Of a stretch of DNA of 64,000 bases, positions 16,886 to 25,505 are shown one piece after another (the stretch's first letter is position 1; every line of letters begins with the position of its first letter). The position numbers were made by a program, and so were the translations under genes. Source of the stretch: Mycobacterium sp. UM_CSW (GTDB lineage: Bacteria; Actinomycetota; Actinomycetes; Mycobacteriales; Mycobacteriaceae); contig NZ_AUWQ01000017.1 in the NCBI RefSeq assembly GCF_000455205.1, forward strand, positions 62,001 to 126,000. Direction: 5' to 3'. Below the pieces are notes generated by a model that saw only the letters and a program-made list of their open reading frames with translations, ran no database searches and was not told where the DNA came from.

Positions 16886-17491
16886 TCAATTCGCGGCGAT
16901 GTCGCCGTCGACGTAGCGCTGCAGGTTGGGCGCTATCGCGGCCACCACCTCGTCCTCGGGCATCGAGGCGATCGGCTCGATTTTCCAGACGTAGCGCAAC
17001 AACGCGAACCCGATCAGCTGGCTGGCGATCAGTCCGCTGCGGCGCAGCCGCTCGTCCTCGTCGTCCCCGAGGGTGGATCCGCCGATCAGGCCGCCCTCCA
17101 CGATCAGCCGCAGCTTTTCGCGGGTCTTGGCCTCATGGGCGGCGGTCAGCACCACCGCGCGCAGAGCGGCGCCGACGTCCTCGTCGGCCCAGATGTCGAG
17201 CACGTTGCGGATCAGTCGCTCGCCCAGCTCGGACTTGGGCGTGGCCCACGTCGCGGTGACCGAATCGAGCCACTTCTGCGGCGGCGTGGTGGCGGCGTCG
17301 AGCAGCCCCTCCTTGGAACCGAAGTAGTGGTAGATCAGCGCGGGATCGACGTCCGCCGCGCGGGCGACGGCCCGAATCGCCGTGCCGGCCCAGCCGTGTT
17401 CGGCGAATTCGTCGCGGGCCGCGCCGACGATGCGCGCGGCCAGCACGCCACGCTCGTCGCGCGGGCCCGGGGTGATCGACCGTTTTGCCAC
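16886..17491 (-). CDS. TetR-family regulator, probable repressor of the CocE hydrolase
   Basis: A 201-residue TetR protein starting at GTG 17491. The DNA-binding domain reads AARDEFAEHGWAGTAIRAVARAADVDPALIYHYFGSKEGLLDAA (about residues 24-67), followed by an all-helical ligand domain with a C-terminal segment resembling TetR_C_17-type proteins. It is divergent from the CocE hydrolase across a palindrome at 17523-17540, so it likely represses both genes until a ligand binds. Confidence 0.88.
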   Translation of the reverse strand: MAKRSITPGPRDERGVLAARIVGAARDEFAEHGWAGTAIRAVARAADVDPALIYHYFGSKEGLLDAATTPPQKWLDSVTATWATPKSELGERLIRNVLDIWADEDVGAALRAVVLTAAHEAKTREKLRLIVEGGLIGGSTLGDDEDERLRRSGLIASQLIGFALLRYVWKIEPIASMPEDEVVAAIAPNLQRYVDGDIAAN

Positions 17492-17505
17492 GGTCTCACC
17501 ATACC

Positions 17506-17554
17506 GTGAAATTTCATCTTGCGTTGAGACTAGTTTCAACGTATCGTGAAACTA
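17506..17554 (+). promoter_or_regulatory. TetR operator and leaderless promoter of the CocE hydrolase
   Basis: The near-perfect palindrome GTTGAGACTAGTTTCAAC spans 17523-17540. It fills the 17-bp spacer between TTGCGT at 17519-17524 and TATCGT at 17542-17547. The expected transcription start, seven bases after the -10 box, coincides with the A of ATG 17554, so the mRNA is probably leaderless. A second small palindrome, TGAAATTTCA, lies at 17506-17515. Confidence 0.6.
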
Positions 17555-19266
17555 TGATCACCACGCTGAACGGCCCCCAGACCACCGGCCGGCAATACCG
17601 CAACCTCAGCGAGCCGCGGCACGCGAAGCGCAGCGACATCAACACCGCCATCGCCATGCGCGACGGCACCAGGCTGTTGGCCGATGTTCATCGGCCCGCG
17701 TCCGACGGCCGGTTCCCGGCGCTGCTCGCGGCCTCGCCCTATCCGCGGCAGCTGCAGGACCTCGGCGCCCCGGCCGGTTTCATCGAGGCCGGCGTGACGG
17801 ACTTCTGGGTGCCACGCGGCTACGCGCACGTCATCGCCAACTTGCGCGGCACCTGCGGTTCGGAGGGCACCTTCGGCTTGTTCGACGCTCAGGAGCGCCG
17901 GGACGTGCACGATCTCGTCGAGTGGGTCGCAGCCCAACCATGGTGCGACGGGAACGTCGGCATGATCGGCATCAGCTACTTCGCGATGACCCAGCTCGAG
18001 GCGGCCGTCGAGCGGCCGCCGCACCTCAAGGCGATCTTCCCGCTGGCCGTGACGGCGGACCTGTACGACGGCGCGAACCACCACGGCCTGCTCAGTTCGT
18101 CGTTTGTCACACCGTTCCTCGCCATGACGGGCCTGACCGCCGAACGCAGCGACGAGTTCTGGCGCAGCAAGCCGGTCGGCCTGGCCCGGCGCGTGCTGAA
18201 AAGCCCACGCGTGCACAAGAAATTCGAGACCGCCAACGGCGAGGCGGCGGTGACCATGCTGCGCCGGGTTCTCCGCCTGCCGCACAACCCGCACCCGTGG
18301 GACGAGCTGTGGCAAGAGGCCGTCCTCAAGCACCCGACCCGCGACGAGTGGTGGGAAGAGCGAAACCTGTTGCCGCTGTTGAAGGAAATCGATATCCCGG
18401 TGTATCTCGGGTGCGACTGGGAGAACGTGCCGCTGCACCTTCCCTCAACCTTCACCACGTGGAAAGGGTTGTCGGACAACGCATGTGTGCGGATGGGCAT
18501 GCTGGGCAAGTTCGGGCTGACCTGGCCGTGGGAGAGCATGCACATTGAGGCGCTGGCCTGGTACGACCATTGGCTGAAGGGGCTCGACACCGGGATCACC
18601 GACGGGCCACCGATCCGGTACTTTTTGCCCGGCGCCGACGAGTGGCGCACCGCGGACTCGTGGCCGCCGTCGCAGGCACCGCATCGCGAACTCGCCCTGC
18701 GTGCCGACGGCGGCTTGGACGAGGACGAGGGCGAGCCGGGCGGTCGCGAATTCATGGTCTTGGGCCCCGGCCTGGGCCGCGTCAAGCCCAGCGAAATCGA
18801 TCCGCCGTCGGCGCTGAACTGGACGAGCGGACCGCTCGCCGAGGACCTAGACGTGGTCGGCGACATCGAGTTGCGGCTGGTCGCCTCGGCGACCGCGATC
18901 GATACCGCGTGGATGGCGACGCTGCAGGACGTCGCGCCCGACGGCGAGGCCACCGACGTGACGGCCGGCTGGCTACGCGCCAGCATGCGCGAGGTCGACG
19001 AGGCGGCCAGCCGCCCCGGCGCGCCCGCGTTGCCCTGCCGCACCGCGCGGGGCGTACCGCTGGGCGAGGACGTCGAGTATCGAATCCCGTTGGTCCCCAA
19101 CGCCCGACGGTTCAAGGCCGGCCACCGCATCCGCCTGATTCTCACCAGCGATGACCAGGACCCGTCGGCGCCCGTGATCATGAACTTTCGCCACGCCGGC
19201 GTCGGGACCAGCAGCGTGAACACGGTTCGCTCGTCGTCGCGCCTGCTGATCCCCGTGGTCGACTGA
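17554..19266 (+). CDS. CocE/NonD-family hydrolase (peptidase S15-like)
   Basis: The 570-residue protein combines an alpha/beta hydrolase domain (MRDGTRLLADVHRP near 35-48, LRGTCGSEG near 97-105, nucleophile motif GMIGISYFA with Ser141) and a C-terminal jelly-roll (RRFKAGHRIRLILTSDD). This is the X-prolyl dipeptidyl-peptidase/cocaine-esterase fold; members hydrolyse esters or amides of bulky substrates. There is no ribosome site before ATG 17554 and translation is probably leaderless. It is controlled by the divergent TetR protein. Confidence 0.87.
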   Translation: MITTLNGPQTTGRQYRNLSEPRHAKRSDINTAIAMRDGTRLLADVHRPASDGRFPALLAASPYPRQLQDLGAPAGFIEAGVTDFWVPRGYAHVIANLRGTCGSEGTFGLFDAQERRDVHDLVEWVAAQPWCDGNVGMIGISYFAMTQLEAAVERPPHLKAIFPLAVTADLYDGANHHGLLSSSFVTPFLAMTGLTAERSDEFWRSKPVGLARRVLKSPRVHKKFETANGEAAVTMLRRVLRLPHNPHPWDELWQEAVLKHPTRDEWWEERNLLPLLKEIDIPVYLGCDWENVPLHLPSTFTTWKGLSDNACVRMGMLGKFGLTWPWESMHIEALAWYDHWLKGLDTGITDGPPIRYFLPGADEWRTADSWPPSQAPHRELALRADGGLDEDEGEPGGREFMVLGPGLGRVKPSEIDPPSALNWTSGPLAEDLDVVGDIELRLVASATAIDTAWMATLQDVAPDGEATDVTAGWLRASMREVDEAASRPGAPALPCRTARGVPLGEDVEYRIPLVPNARRFKAGHRIRLILTSDDQDPSAPVIMNFRHAGVGTSSVNTVRSSSRLLIPVVD

Positions 19267-19351
19267 CCATTGATGAACGGCGATCCGTGATCTATCGTGC
19301 CGGGTAGCCGATCGGCTAGTCTGTGGCTGGCGGCCCGAAGGAGAGAACACG

Positions 19352-20494
19352 ATGGCCGGTCTCGGCGTGGGCGTCATGCACAACACGATCAATTCGCGCT
19401 TCGGGCCGAAGCCATTGATCCACGCCGACTACCTGACCGGACTCGCCTGCGGCGCCGACTCCTTCTGGGTGGCCGACCATCTCAATTCGGTGCTGCCGCC
19501 GTCGATGTGGACCCCCAAGCACGTTGGCGCGGCAAAGATCATTCCCAAGATGGACGCCCACCTCGAGCCATGGACGATGCTCGGCTACCTGGCCGGCCGC
19601 AATCGGCTCGGCCGGATGCGCCTGGGAGTGGCCGTGACCGACACCGGCAGGCGCAACCCGGCCGTCACCGCGCAAGCCGCCGCGTCGCTACACCTGCTCA
19701 CCCGCGGCCGGTCGGTGCTCGGCATCGGTACCGGCGAGCGGGAAAGCAACGCGCCCTACGGCGTCGACTGGTCCAAGCCGGTGGCGCGCTTCGAGGAGGC
19801 GGTGGCCACCATCCGCGCGCTGTGGAACTCCAACGGCGAGTTGGTCACCCGCGACTCGCCGTTCTTCCCTTTGCACAAGGCCACTTTCGCGCTGCCCCCG
19901 TACAAGGGCAAATGGCCGCAGATCTGGATCGCGGCGCACGGGCCGCGCATGATGCGGGCCACCGGGCGATACGCCGACGGGTGGTTCCCCGGAACGACCC
20001 GCGCGAGCGAATACGGCGAGCAGCTCGACATCGTGCGCACGGCGGCCTCGGATGCCGGCCGCGACCCGATGGCCATCACCCCCGCACTGATCCGGTTCAT
20101 CGTCACCGGCCGGTCCCGCGACGAGGTCGACGAGGTCGTGGACAGCGACATCGCGCGGGTGTTCACGCTGAACTGTCCGGCCAAAGACTGGGCCCGCCAC
20201 GGCGCGGAACATCCGATGGGGACCGACTTCACCGGAGTGCAGGACCTCATCCCGCAAACCATCGACGAGCAAACCGCACTTGCCTACGCGGCCAAGGCGC
20301 CGCGATCGCTGGTGCGGGAGTTGTTCGCGGTGGGCACCCCCGACGAGGTCATCGAGCAGATCGCGGACTTCCGCGACAACGGATTGCGATACCTCGTCGT
20401 CGGCAACGCCGGTGCCATCCAACCGAGTCTGCGCAAGAGCGCATCCGCGACCGCGCCCTACGTCAAGGTCGTGCGCGGCCTGCGAAAGCTGTGA
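19352..20494 (+). CDS. LLM oxidoreductase similar to phthiodiolone ketoreductase
   Basis: The 380-residue protein resembles Rv2951c, the F420-dependent phthiodiolone dimycocerosate ketoreductase of M. tuberculosis, along its whole length. Shared stretches include [77 protein letters not shown] and [17 protein letters not shown]. It should reduce a keto group on a lipid-like substrate using F420H2. AAGGAGAGAACACG precedes ATG 19352. No PDIM biosynthesis genes are nearby, so the true substrate is open. It is followed by a tautomerase 12 bp downstream. Confidence 0.85.
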   Translation: MAGLGVGVMHNTINSRFGPKPLIHADYLTGLACGADSFWVADHLNSVLPPSMWTPKHVGAAKIIPKMDAHLEPWTMLGYLAGRNRLGRMRLGVAVTDTGRRNPAVTAQAAASLHLLTRGRSVLGIGTGERESNAPYGVDWSKPVARFEEAVATIRALWNSNGELVTRDSPFFPLHKATFALPPYKGKWPQIWIAAHGPRMMRATGRYADGWFPGTTRASEYGEQLDIVRTAASDAGRDPMAITPALIRFIVTGRSRDEVDEVVDSDIARVFTLNCPAKDWARHGAEHPMGTDFTGVQDLIPQTIDEQTALAYAAKAPRSLVRELFAVGTPDEVIEQIADFRDNGLRYLVVGNAGAIQPSLRKSASATAPYVKVVRGLRKL

Positions 20495-20506
20495 GGCGGT
20501 TTACCG

Positions 20507-20959
20507 ATGCCGATGATCGATCTGACTTTCGTGCGCGGGTCGGTGGACGACGACGCGTTGGGGCGGCTGGCCGACGCGCTGGTGACCGCACTGCTGCGCG
20601 CCGAACGCGCCCCGGACACACCGTTTCTGCGGGACAACACGTTGGTGTACCTACACGCGATGGAGGCCGACCAGCTCTCGGTCGGCGGCCGCGGCCCGGG
20701 AGCGCCCCGATTCCGGGTCGACCTCACCGTGTTCGAAGGGGCGCTGGATCGGCAACGCAAGGAACAGCTCGCCGCCGACGTGCACGGCGCGGTGTGCGCC
20801 GCGGCGGGAATCGAGCCGCAGGGATCGCGGGCGTTTCACGTTTGGACGCTGATTCACGAGATCCCCGAGGGCAATTGGGCCGGCGGCGGCAAGGTCATCT
20901 ACTACCAGCAGGTGAAAGGCCTTGTGGCCGAGGACTTGCCCGACGATCGCCTGGCCTGA
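20507..20959 (+). CDS. Tautomerase-superfamily protein, tandem 4-OT type
   Basis: The 150-residue protein begins MPMIDLTF, placing Pro2 as the amino-terminal catalytic base once Met is removed. The length fits two fused 4-oxalocrotonate-tautomerase-like units, as in malonate semialdehyde decarboxylase and cis-CaaD relatives; the second unit has LTVFEGALDRQRKEQLAADVHGAVCAAAG. A C-terminal HEIPEGNWAGGGKVIYYQ is also typical of this branch. It is 12 bp from the LLM gene and probably in the same operon. The substrate is unknown. Confidence 0.8.
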   Translation: MPMIDLTFVRGSVDDDALGRLADALVTALLRAERAPDTPFLRDNTLVYLHAMEADQLSVGGRGPGAPRFRVDLTVFEGALDRQRKEQLAADVHGAVCAAAGIEPQGSRAFHVWTLIHEIPEGNWAGGGKVIYYQQVKGLVAEDLPDDRLA

Positions 20960-21012
20960 ACGCCCGCCCAGCCCGCCGGACCGCCCTATGCTGGCCTGCG
21001 AGGGAGGGACCG

Positions 21013-22665
21013 ATGGCGTACGTGCTGGCGCAGCGGCAGGTCTTGGCGACAGCGGCCGCCGACGTTGCGGCGATCCGGACAACGCTTGACGGCGCCGCGG
21101 CGGCCGTCGCGGGCAGGACGACCGGAGTGGCGGCGGCCGGCGCCGACGAGGTGTCCGAGGCGGTTGCGGGCCTGTTCAACGCGTACGGCCAGGAGTGGCA
21201 GGCGCTGCTCGGCCGGGCGGCGGTGTTCCACGGTGCGTTCGCCGGGACGCTGACCGCGGCCGGCAACGCCTACGCCAACGCCGAGGCCGTCAGCGCGGCG
21301 CCGCTGGCCGACCCGCCCGTCACTTTCGTCCTGGGCGGCAGCGGAATGCCCTTCCCTCCCGCAACCTTCGTGAATAACGTCGTCAGCAAGTACGTGGCCC
21401 CCAATTTCCCCGTCGGCCTCGTCCAAGCCCTGTTCATGCCCGCGGGCGAATATCCGGATAGTGGCATCAAGGACTTGATGCAAAACATATCGATCGCACG
21501 GGGCGTCACGGCCCTGAACAATGCGATCCAACAACAGCTCGCCGCCGGAAACACCGTCAACGTTCTCGGTTATTCGCAGGGCGCCAACATCGCCGCGCTG
21601 GAAATGCAGCTGCTGGACCCGGCCGGCACGCCGAGCAATTTACCGATAAACTTTGTGCTGCTTGGTAATTCGATGAATCCCAACGGGGGCTGGGACGCGC
21701 GCTTCCCGGGTTTGAGTTTGCCGACGTTGGGTTTTTCGACACTCGGGCCGATGCCGACCAATGACTTCGTGACCAAGGTCTACACCCTCGAATACGACGG
21801 CTGGGCCGATTTTCCGCAATACCCGATCGACATCTTCGCCGACTTGAACGCCGTTGTCGGGATGGTGACCGTGCACGGGGGCTACGAAAATCTCACGCCG
21901 ACGCAGATCAATTCGGCGGTCGTCCAGCCGACGCAGGGACCGACGACGACCACCTTCTACATGATTCCGACCCAGAACCTGCCGCTGCTGGATCCGGTGC
22001 GGCACATCGCCTATGTCGGCAACCCGATCGCCGATCTGGTGCAGCCGGTCCTGAGACCCCTGGTCAACTGGGGCTACGGCGATCCGAATTATGGCTGGTC
22101 CACCGGGCCGGCCAACGTGACGACGCCGTTCGGATTCTTGCCGCCGCTCAGCGACACCGCCGCCCTGGGGCCCGCGCTGGTCAGTGGGATCCACCAGGGA
22201 ATCGGCGCCGCGATCGGCGACCTCTACGCCGAGGGACCCCCGCGGCTCCCGTCGCTGCAGGACATCTCGCAGGCGCTGACATCGTTCTCGTCATCGCCCG
22301 GCACCCTGGCCCTGCCCACCGGGCCGCCCACGCCAACCGACCTGATCTCGAGCCTGGAGTCGGCGAACACCCAAATCGTCGGCACGGCGACGACCGCGTT
22401 GTCGACGGCCTACTCGACGCTGCTTCCGACGGCGGACATCACCACCGCGGTCCTGGTCTCGTTGCCGTCCTACGACCTGAACCTGTTCCTCGACGGGGTG
22501 AGCCAGATGGTCAACGGTCAGCCCCTGGCCGGTCTGGTCAACGCGATCGGCTATCCGATCGCCGCCGACGTCGGATTGCTCCCGCTCGCAGGCGGTTTGG
22601 AGCTGGCGGTCCTAGGGGAGGCCGCCTATTCGATCGTCACCGGGGCGCCGTCCGGCACCTTCTGA
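21013..22665 (+). CDS. PE-family protein with PE-PPE serine hydrolase domain
   Basis: A 550-residue protein. Residues 1-95 form the PE helical hairpin (MAYVLAQRQVLATAAADVAAI and VAGLFNAYGQEWQAL), but the diagnostic Pro-Glu pair at positions 8-9 is Arg-Gln. From about 105 there is a PE-PPE alpha/beta hydrolase domain with VNVLGYSQGANIAALEM (Ser188 in GxSxG). Known PE-PPE proteins of this type are secreted by type VII systems and act as cell-surface esterases or lipases. GAGGGA precedes ATG 21013. The gene ends 3 bp before the left attachment repeat of the integrated element. Confidence 0.88.
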   Translation: MAYVLAQRQVLATAAADVAAIRTTLDGAAAAVAGRTTGVAAAGADEVSEAVAGLFNAYGQEWQALLGRAAVFHGAFAGTLTAAGNAYANAEAVSAAPLADPPVTFVLGGSGMPFPPATFVNNVVSKYVAPNFPVGLVQALFMPAGEYPDSGIKDLMQNISIARGVTALNNAIQQQLAAGNTVNVLGYSQGANIAALEMQLLDPAGTPSNLPINFVLLGNSMNPNGGWDARFPGLSLPTLGFSTLGPMPTNDFVTKVYTLEYDGWADFPQYPIDIFADLNAVVGMVTVHGGYENLTPTQINSAVVQPTQGPTTTTFYMIPTQNLPLLDPVRHIAYVGNPIADLVQPVLRPLVNWGYGDPNYGWSTGPANVTTPFGFLPPLSDTAALGPALVSGIHQGIGAAIGDLYAEGPPRLPSLQDISQALTSFSSSPGTLALPTGPPTPTDLISSLESANTQIVGTATTALSTAYSTLLPTADITTAVLVSLPSYDLNLFLDGVSQMVNGQPLAGLVNAIGYPIAADVGLLPLAGGLELAVLGEAAYSIVTGAPSGTF

Positions 22666-22668
22666 CGT

Positions 22669-22714
22669 TGGTGGCCAGGGGCGGGATCGAACCGCCGACC
22701 TTCCGCTTTTCAGG
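22669..22714 (+). repeat. Left attachment site (tRNA-Phe 3' remnant)
   Basis: This 46-bp block is identical to 39092-39137. It contains the CCA end, acceptor 3' strand, T arm and 3' part of the anticodon stem-loop of tRNA-Phe in inverted orientation, and then diverges (TGGATGG here, CGGACGC at the intact tRNA). It is the copy left when the element replaced the 3' half of the gene. Confidence 0.92.
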
Positions 22715-22808
22715 TGGATGGAACGGCCGCTGGCCTGCGGTTTAATGACTCCCATACGTCAAATACGCCGCGCTGAGCGCGTCTGACGCAGGCTGCTCGT
22801 CCGGCGAT

Positions 22809-22826
22809 CGGACACAGACCGGACAC
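22809..22826 (+). repeat. Putative integrase arm-type site, left
   Basis: CGGACACAGACCGGACAC lies 95 bp inside the left attachment repeat. It matches CGGACAGGAACCGGACAC at 39024-39041, 50 bp inside the right repeat, at 15 of 18 bases and in the same orientation. Both carry two CGGACA units. Position and similarity suggest arm sites for the tyrosine integrase. Confidence 0.45.
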
Positions 22827-22909
22827 GGTGACAGCACTCCCGACAAGGGACCCTTCATCGCCCGTCACTCAGTGATGCGCGCTGGGGGCTCCCGGGGAGC
22901 AGGTACCCG

Positions 22910-24412
22910 ATGCCCGGCATCACGAGGTCGAGCGCGCATTCAACGAGCTCGATTGCGGAGCGACTCACCCTTCGGCCGGACACAACCCGAACGGCCAGCC
23001 GGAACACGGACGGAGCGGCGGACGCCGGTAGACCGCGAGTGCCCGAGGCCGGCAAGGCCGCAGGGCGCGAGAGCGGTAGCGGTCGGTCGGACGGCGGGAG
23101 CGGCGTAGACCGTGTTCCGGCTGGGACCAACGGGCTTGTTATATGCGCCAAAAGTGTCCGCGACACCGTCGACGGCATTGTTGATGCGGAACTGTCGGCC
23201 TCGGATGCCTTGGGGCTGCGGTTCCCGAGGCCCAACATGGTGGCCTCGGCAGCGGCGCTGTTCGAACCGGCCGAACCATGGGCGCATGGACGGGACCGGC
23301 TGGATGTCGAACCTGAGTGCGGGCGATTCCGGATCACGATCGGCCCGGGCGTCGTCCGTCTCGGCTGGACCAATCCCGTTCGCGCGGAGAAGGCATCTGA
23401 GCGGACCGTGGGCCAGCACATGCAGGACGTAGCGGGCGAGGTAGACCGCATAAAGGCCGGTCGTGATGTGCCTGACCCGTCGGGCCGTGCGATCACCGAA
23501 TGGTCCCGCAAGTCGCGTGCGGCGATGTGCCGCACCTTCGCCGAGCTGGACTACACGCCGATGGTGGAAAGCGGACGGGTACCCGCGATGGTCACGCTGA
23601 CCTACCCCGGCGACTGGGAATCGGTCGCACCCGATGGAGCCAGCGTAAAGCGACATATGATGCTGTGGCGCAAACGATTTCAGCGCGAATGGGGTGAACC
23701 AGCGCGCTACATCTGGAAGATGGAATTTCAACGCCGCGGCGCACCACACATTCACCTATGGATGGCTCCCCCGTATACCGTCGGTCGATCAGGCCGTAGG
23801 TTCAGCGAATGGTTGTCGCAGGAATGGGCGGAAGTCGTCGCCCATCCCGACCCTGAACAACGCACACGCCACTTGCGCGCCGGTACGGCTATCGACAGCC
23901 TCAACGGATTGCGTGCTTGCGACCCCAAACGCTTGGCGATCTACTTCACGAAGCACTCATCACCGAATAGATTGGGCGACAAGGAATACCAGCACATCGT
24001 TCCGGAGGCCTGGCGGCGGCCGGGCCGCGGACCGGGTCGCTTTTGGGGGGTCCACGGGTTGGAACGAGCAACCGCAGTCGTTGAGATCGCCCAGGACGCA
24101 TACCTGACGGCCCGAAGGATCATCCGTCGGTGGTCTCGCTCACAGGCCATTCATAGCGATTGCACCCACTGCTTCCCCACCGCACTCGTTCCGCGAATGA
24201 CCCGCGTCGCAGTTCAACGAACAAACTCCAAGACTGGCAAAGTACGCCACCGCAACGTCTGTCGGAGGCGACTTCTCTGCCGCCAAGGCGGCTTCGCGGG
24301 TGGCTACGCCCTTGTGAACGACGGACCAGCGTTCGCATCCCAGCTCGCGGCAGCGTTATCGGCGGATCGGGCGAAGGCGGTGCGCGACGAACAACTCGCG
24401 GGCCGTAAGTGA
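22910..24412 (+). CDS. rep: Replication initiator, HUH rolling-circle type
   Basis: The 500-residue protein would nick the element's double-strand origin and start rolling-circle replication. The three Rep motifs are in order: MVTLTYP (227-233), the metal-binding PHIHLW with His280 and His282, and LAIYFTKH with catalytic Tyr345. Residues 1-75 are low-complexity and may be dispensable. ATG 22910 has GGGGAGCAGG upstream. It is the first gene inside the left attachment site, corresponding to repSA in pSAM2-like elements. C-terminal Cys residues (SDCTHCFP) may form a small metal site. Confidence 0.82.
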   Translation: MPGITRSSAHSTSSIAERLTLRPDTTRTASRNTDGAADAGRPRVPEAGKAAGRESGSGRSDGGSGVDRVPAGTNGLVICAKSVRDTVDGIVDAELSASDALGLRFPRPNMVASAAALFEPAEPWAHGRDRLDVEPECGRFRITIGPGVVRLGWTNPVRAEKASERTVGQHMQDVAGEVDRIKAGRDVPDPSGRAITEWSRKSRAAMCRTFAELDYTPMVESGRVPAMVTLTYPGDWESVAPDGASVKRHMMLWRKRFQREWGEPARYIWKMEFQRRGAPHIHLWMAPPYTVGRSGRRFSEWLSQEWAEVVAHPDPEQRTRHLRAGTAIDSLNGLRACDPKRLAIYFTKHSSPNRLGDKEYQHIVPEAWRRPGRGPGRFWGVHGLERATAVVEIAQDAYLTARRIIRRWSRSQAIHSDCTHCFPTALVPRMTRVAVQRTNSKTGKVRHRNVCRRRLLCRQGGFAGGYALVNDGPAFASQLAAALSADRAKAVRDEQLAGRK

Positions 24413-24471
24413 TCTAACGCAATTCACCTCTGACCGTCGCATTGCAGCAACCGGCTACATACGCTTAGCAC

Positions 24472-24783
24472 GTGACCATCGAACTGTCGCCGCGCCTGCC
24501 GGATGGTGAGCGGCCGAGGAATCATCAGGAATTGGCCGCTGAGCAGATGGACCTGGACAACGTGATCAACGAGCTACTCCTGCGGCTGGAGGATCATAAA
24601 TATCGTTGGGAGCTTTATGAATTCGGACTTTCCGACACTGAAGAGCGACGTCAGGTGCACACAGTCATTGAGCAGCTGCGGCTGGCGGTGCATACGGGTG
24701 GGCCAGCCGTACTTCATCCGCTGCGTCACGCGCTGTCTGTAGCTCACTCCGACGACCCCGCGTCGCCTGGATGCTCCGGATAG
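24472..24783 (+). CDS. Hypothetical protein following rep
   Basis: A 103-residue acidic protein starting at GTG 24472. It is helical in its central part (AAEQMDLDNVINELLLRLEDHKYRWELYEFG) with no motif I recognise and no membrane segment. It is in the same direction as rep, 59 bp downstream, and may belong to the replication module. Coding quality looks good (third-position G/C, no low complexity), but function is unknown. Confidence 0.55.
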   Translation: MTIELSPRLPDGERPRNHQELAAEQMDLDNVINELLLRLEDHKYRWELYEFGLSDTEERRQVHTVIEQLRLAVHTGGPAVLHPLRHALSVAHSDDPASPGCSG

Positions 24784-24840
24784 TCCGAGTCGCGGGCCAT
24801 GCTCAGCTGCGCACTACCGTCCACGCGGTGCGGGGGACGG

Positions 24841-25422
24841 CTAGCGCGGTCGTAAACCGACAAAAACGAGGTCGTGAATTGTTCTGGCAATTCGATCTTC
24901 GTCGAGCGCATCGTCAAGCACTAGGTAGGTCAGTGCGCTGGTCGTGACGGCACCGAATAGCGCGATCGCGGCAACTGCTGGGTTGTCGAGGGTCACGAGT
25001 GAGCCGTCGCCGGCGCCAGCGCGAAGTAACGTCTCGACGGGTGCGAAGTATGCGGCGCTGATCATGTCGGCGATGACGGGCATGCGGGCGGCGCGGCCCA
25101 GTTCCCCGATGAGAGCGCGGCAGACGGCGGGTCTCTGTGCCATCACGCGCAGCTGGGCACTGATGACTGCGTGCAGGCGCTGAGCGGCGGAGCCTTCTGC
25201 CTCCACGACTGCGGCGACCTCGTGCGCGACTTGCTGTAGGACGTCTTCGAGGAGGAAGGCGAGTATTTCCTCTTTGCCGGCGAAGTAGTAGTAAAGGGTG
25301 GCCTTGGCGATGCCGGTGGTGGCGGCGACGTCTTCGATCTTGGTGTCGTTGAGCCCGCGGTCTGCGAAAAGTGCCGCCGCCGGCGGCAGGCGGTCGGCAA
25401 TTTTTCGCGGAACCTCGCGCAT
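24841..25422 (-). CDS. TetR-family regulator divergent from P450
   Basis: The 193-residue TetR protein has the HTH segment ALFADRGLNDTKIEDVAATTGIAKATLYYYFAGKEEILAFLL at about residues 18-58. The C-terminal ligand domain is of generic type. It is transcribed away from the cytochrome P450 with an 83-bp shared control region that contains a 17-bp inverted repeat, so it very likely represses the P450 gene and itself. Confidence 0.87.
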   Translation of the reverse strand: MREVPRKIADRLPPAAALFADRGLNDTKIEDVAATTGIAKATLYYYFAGKEEILAFLLEDVLQQVAHEVAAVVEAEGSAAQRLHAVISAQLRVMAQRPAVCRALIGELGRAARMPVIADMISAAYFAPVETLLRAGAGDGSLVTLDNPAVAAIALFGAVTTSALTYLVLDDALDEDRIARTIHDLVFVGLRPR

Positions 25423-25437
25423 TGACGCTCCTCTCGG

Positions 25438-25480
25438 TTGGACTTACAGTCTAAACTACTGGATTAGACAGCCGTATAAT
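25438..25480 (+). promoter_or_regulatory. TetR operator and P450 promoter
   Basis: TTGGACTTACAGTCTAA at 25438-25454 is an inverted repeat matching at six of seven arm positions around TAC. A perfect -10 box TATAAT follows at 25475-25480, 26 bp before the P450 ATG; no convincing -35 is seen. GGTAGGAG supplies the ribosome site. Confidence 0.6.
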
Positions 25481-25505
25481 TAGATTCACAGCGGTAGGAG
25501 CTCAG

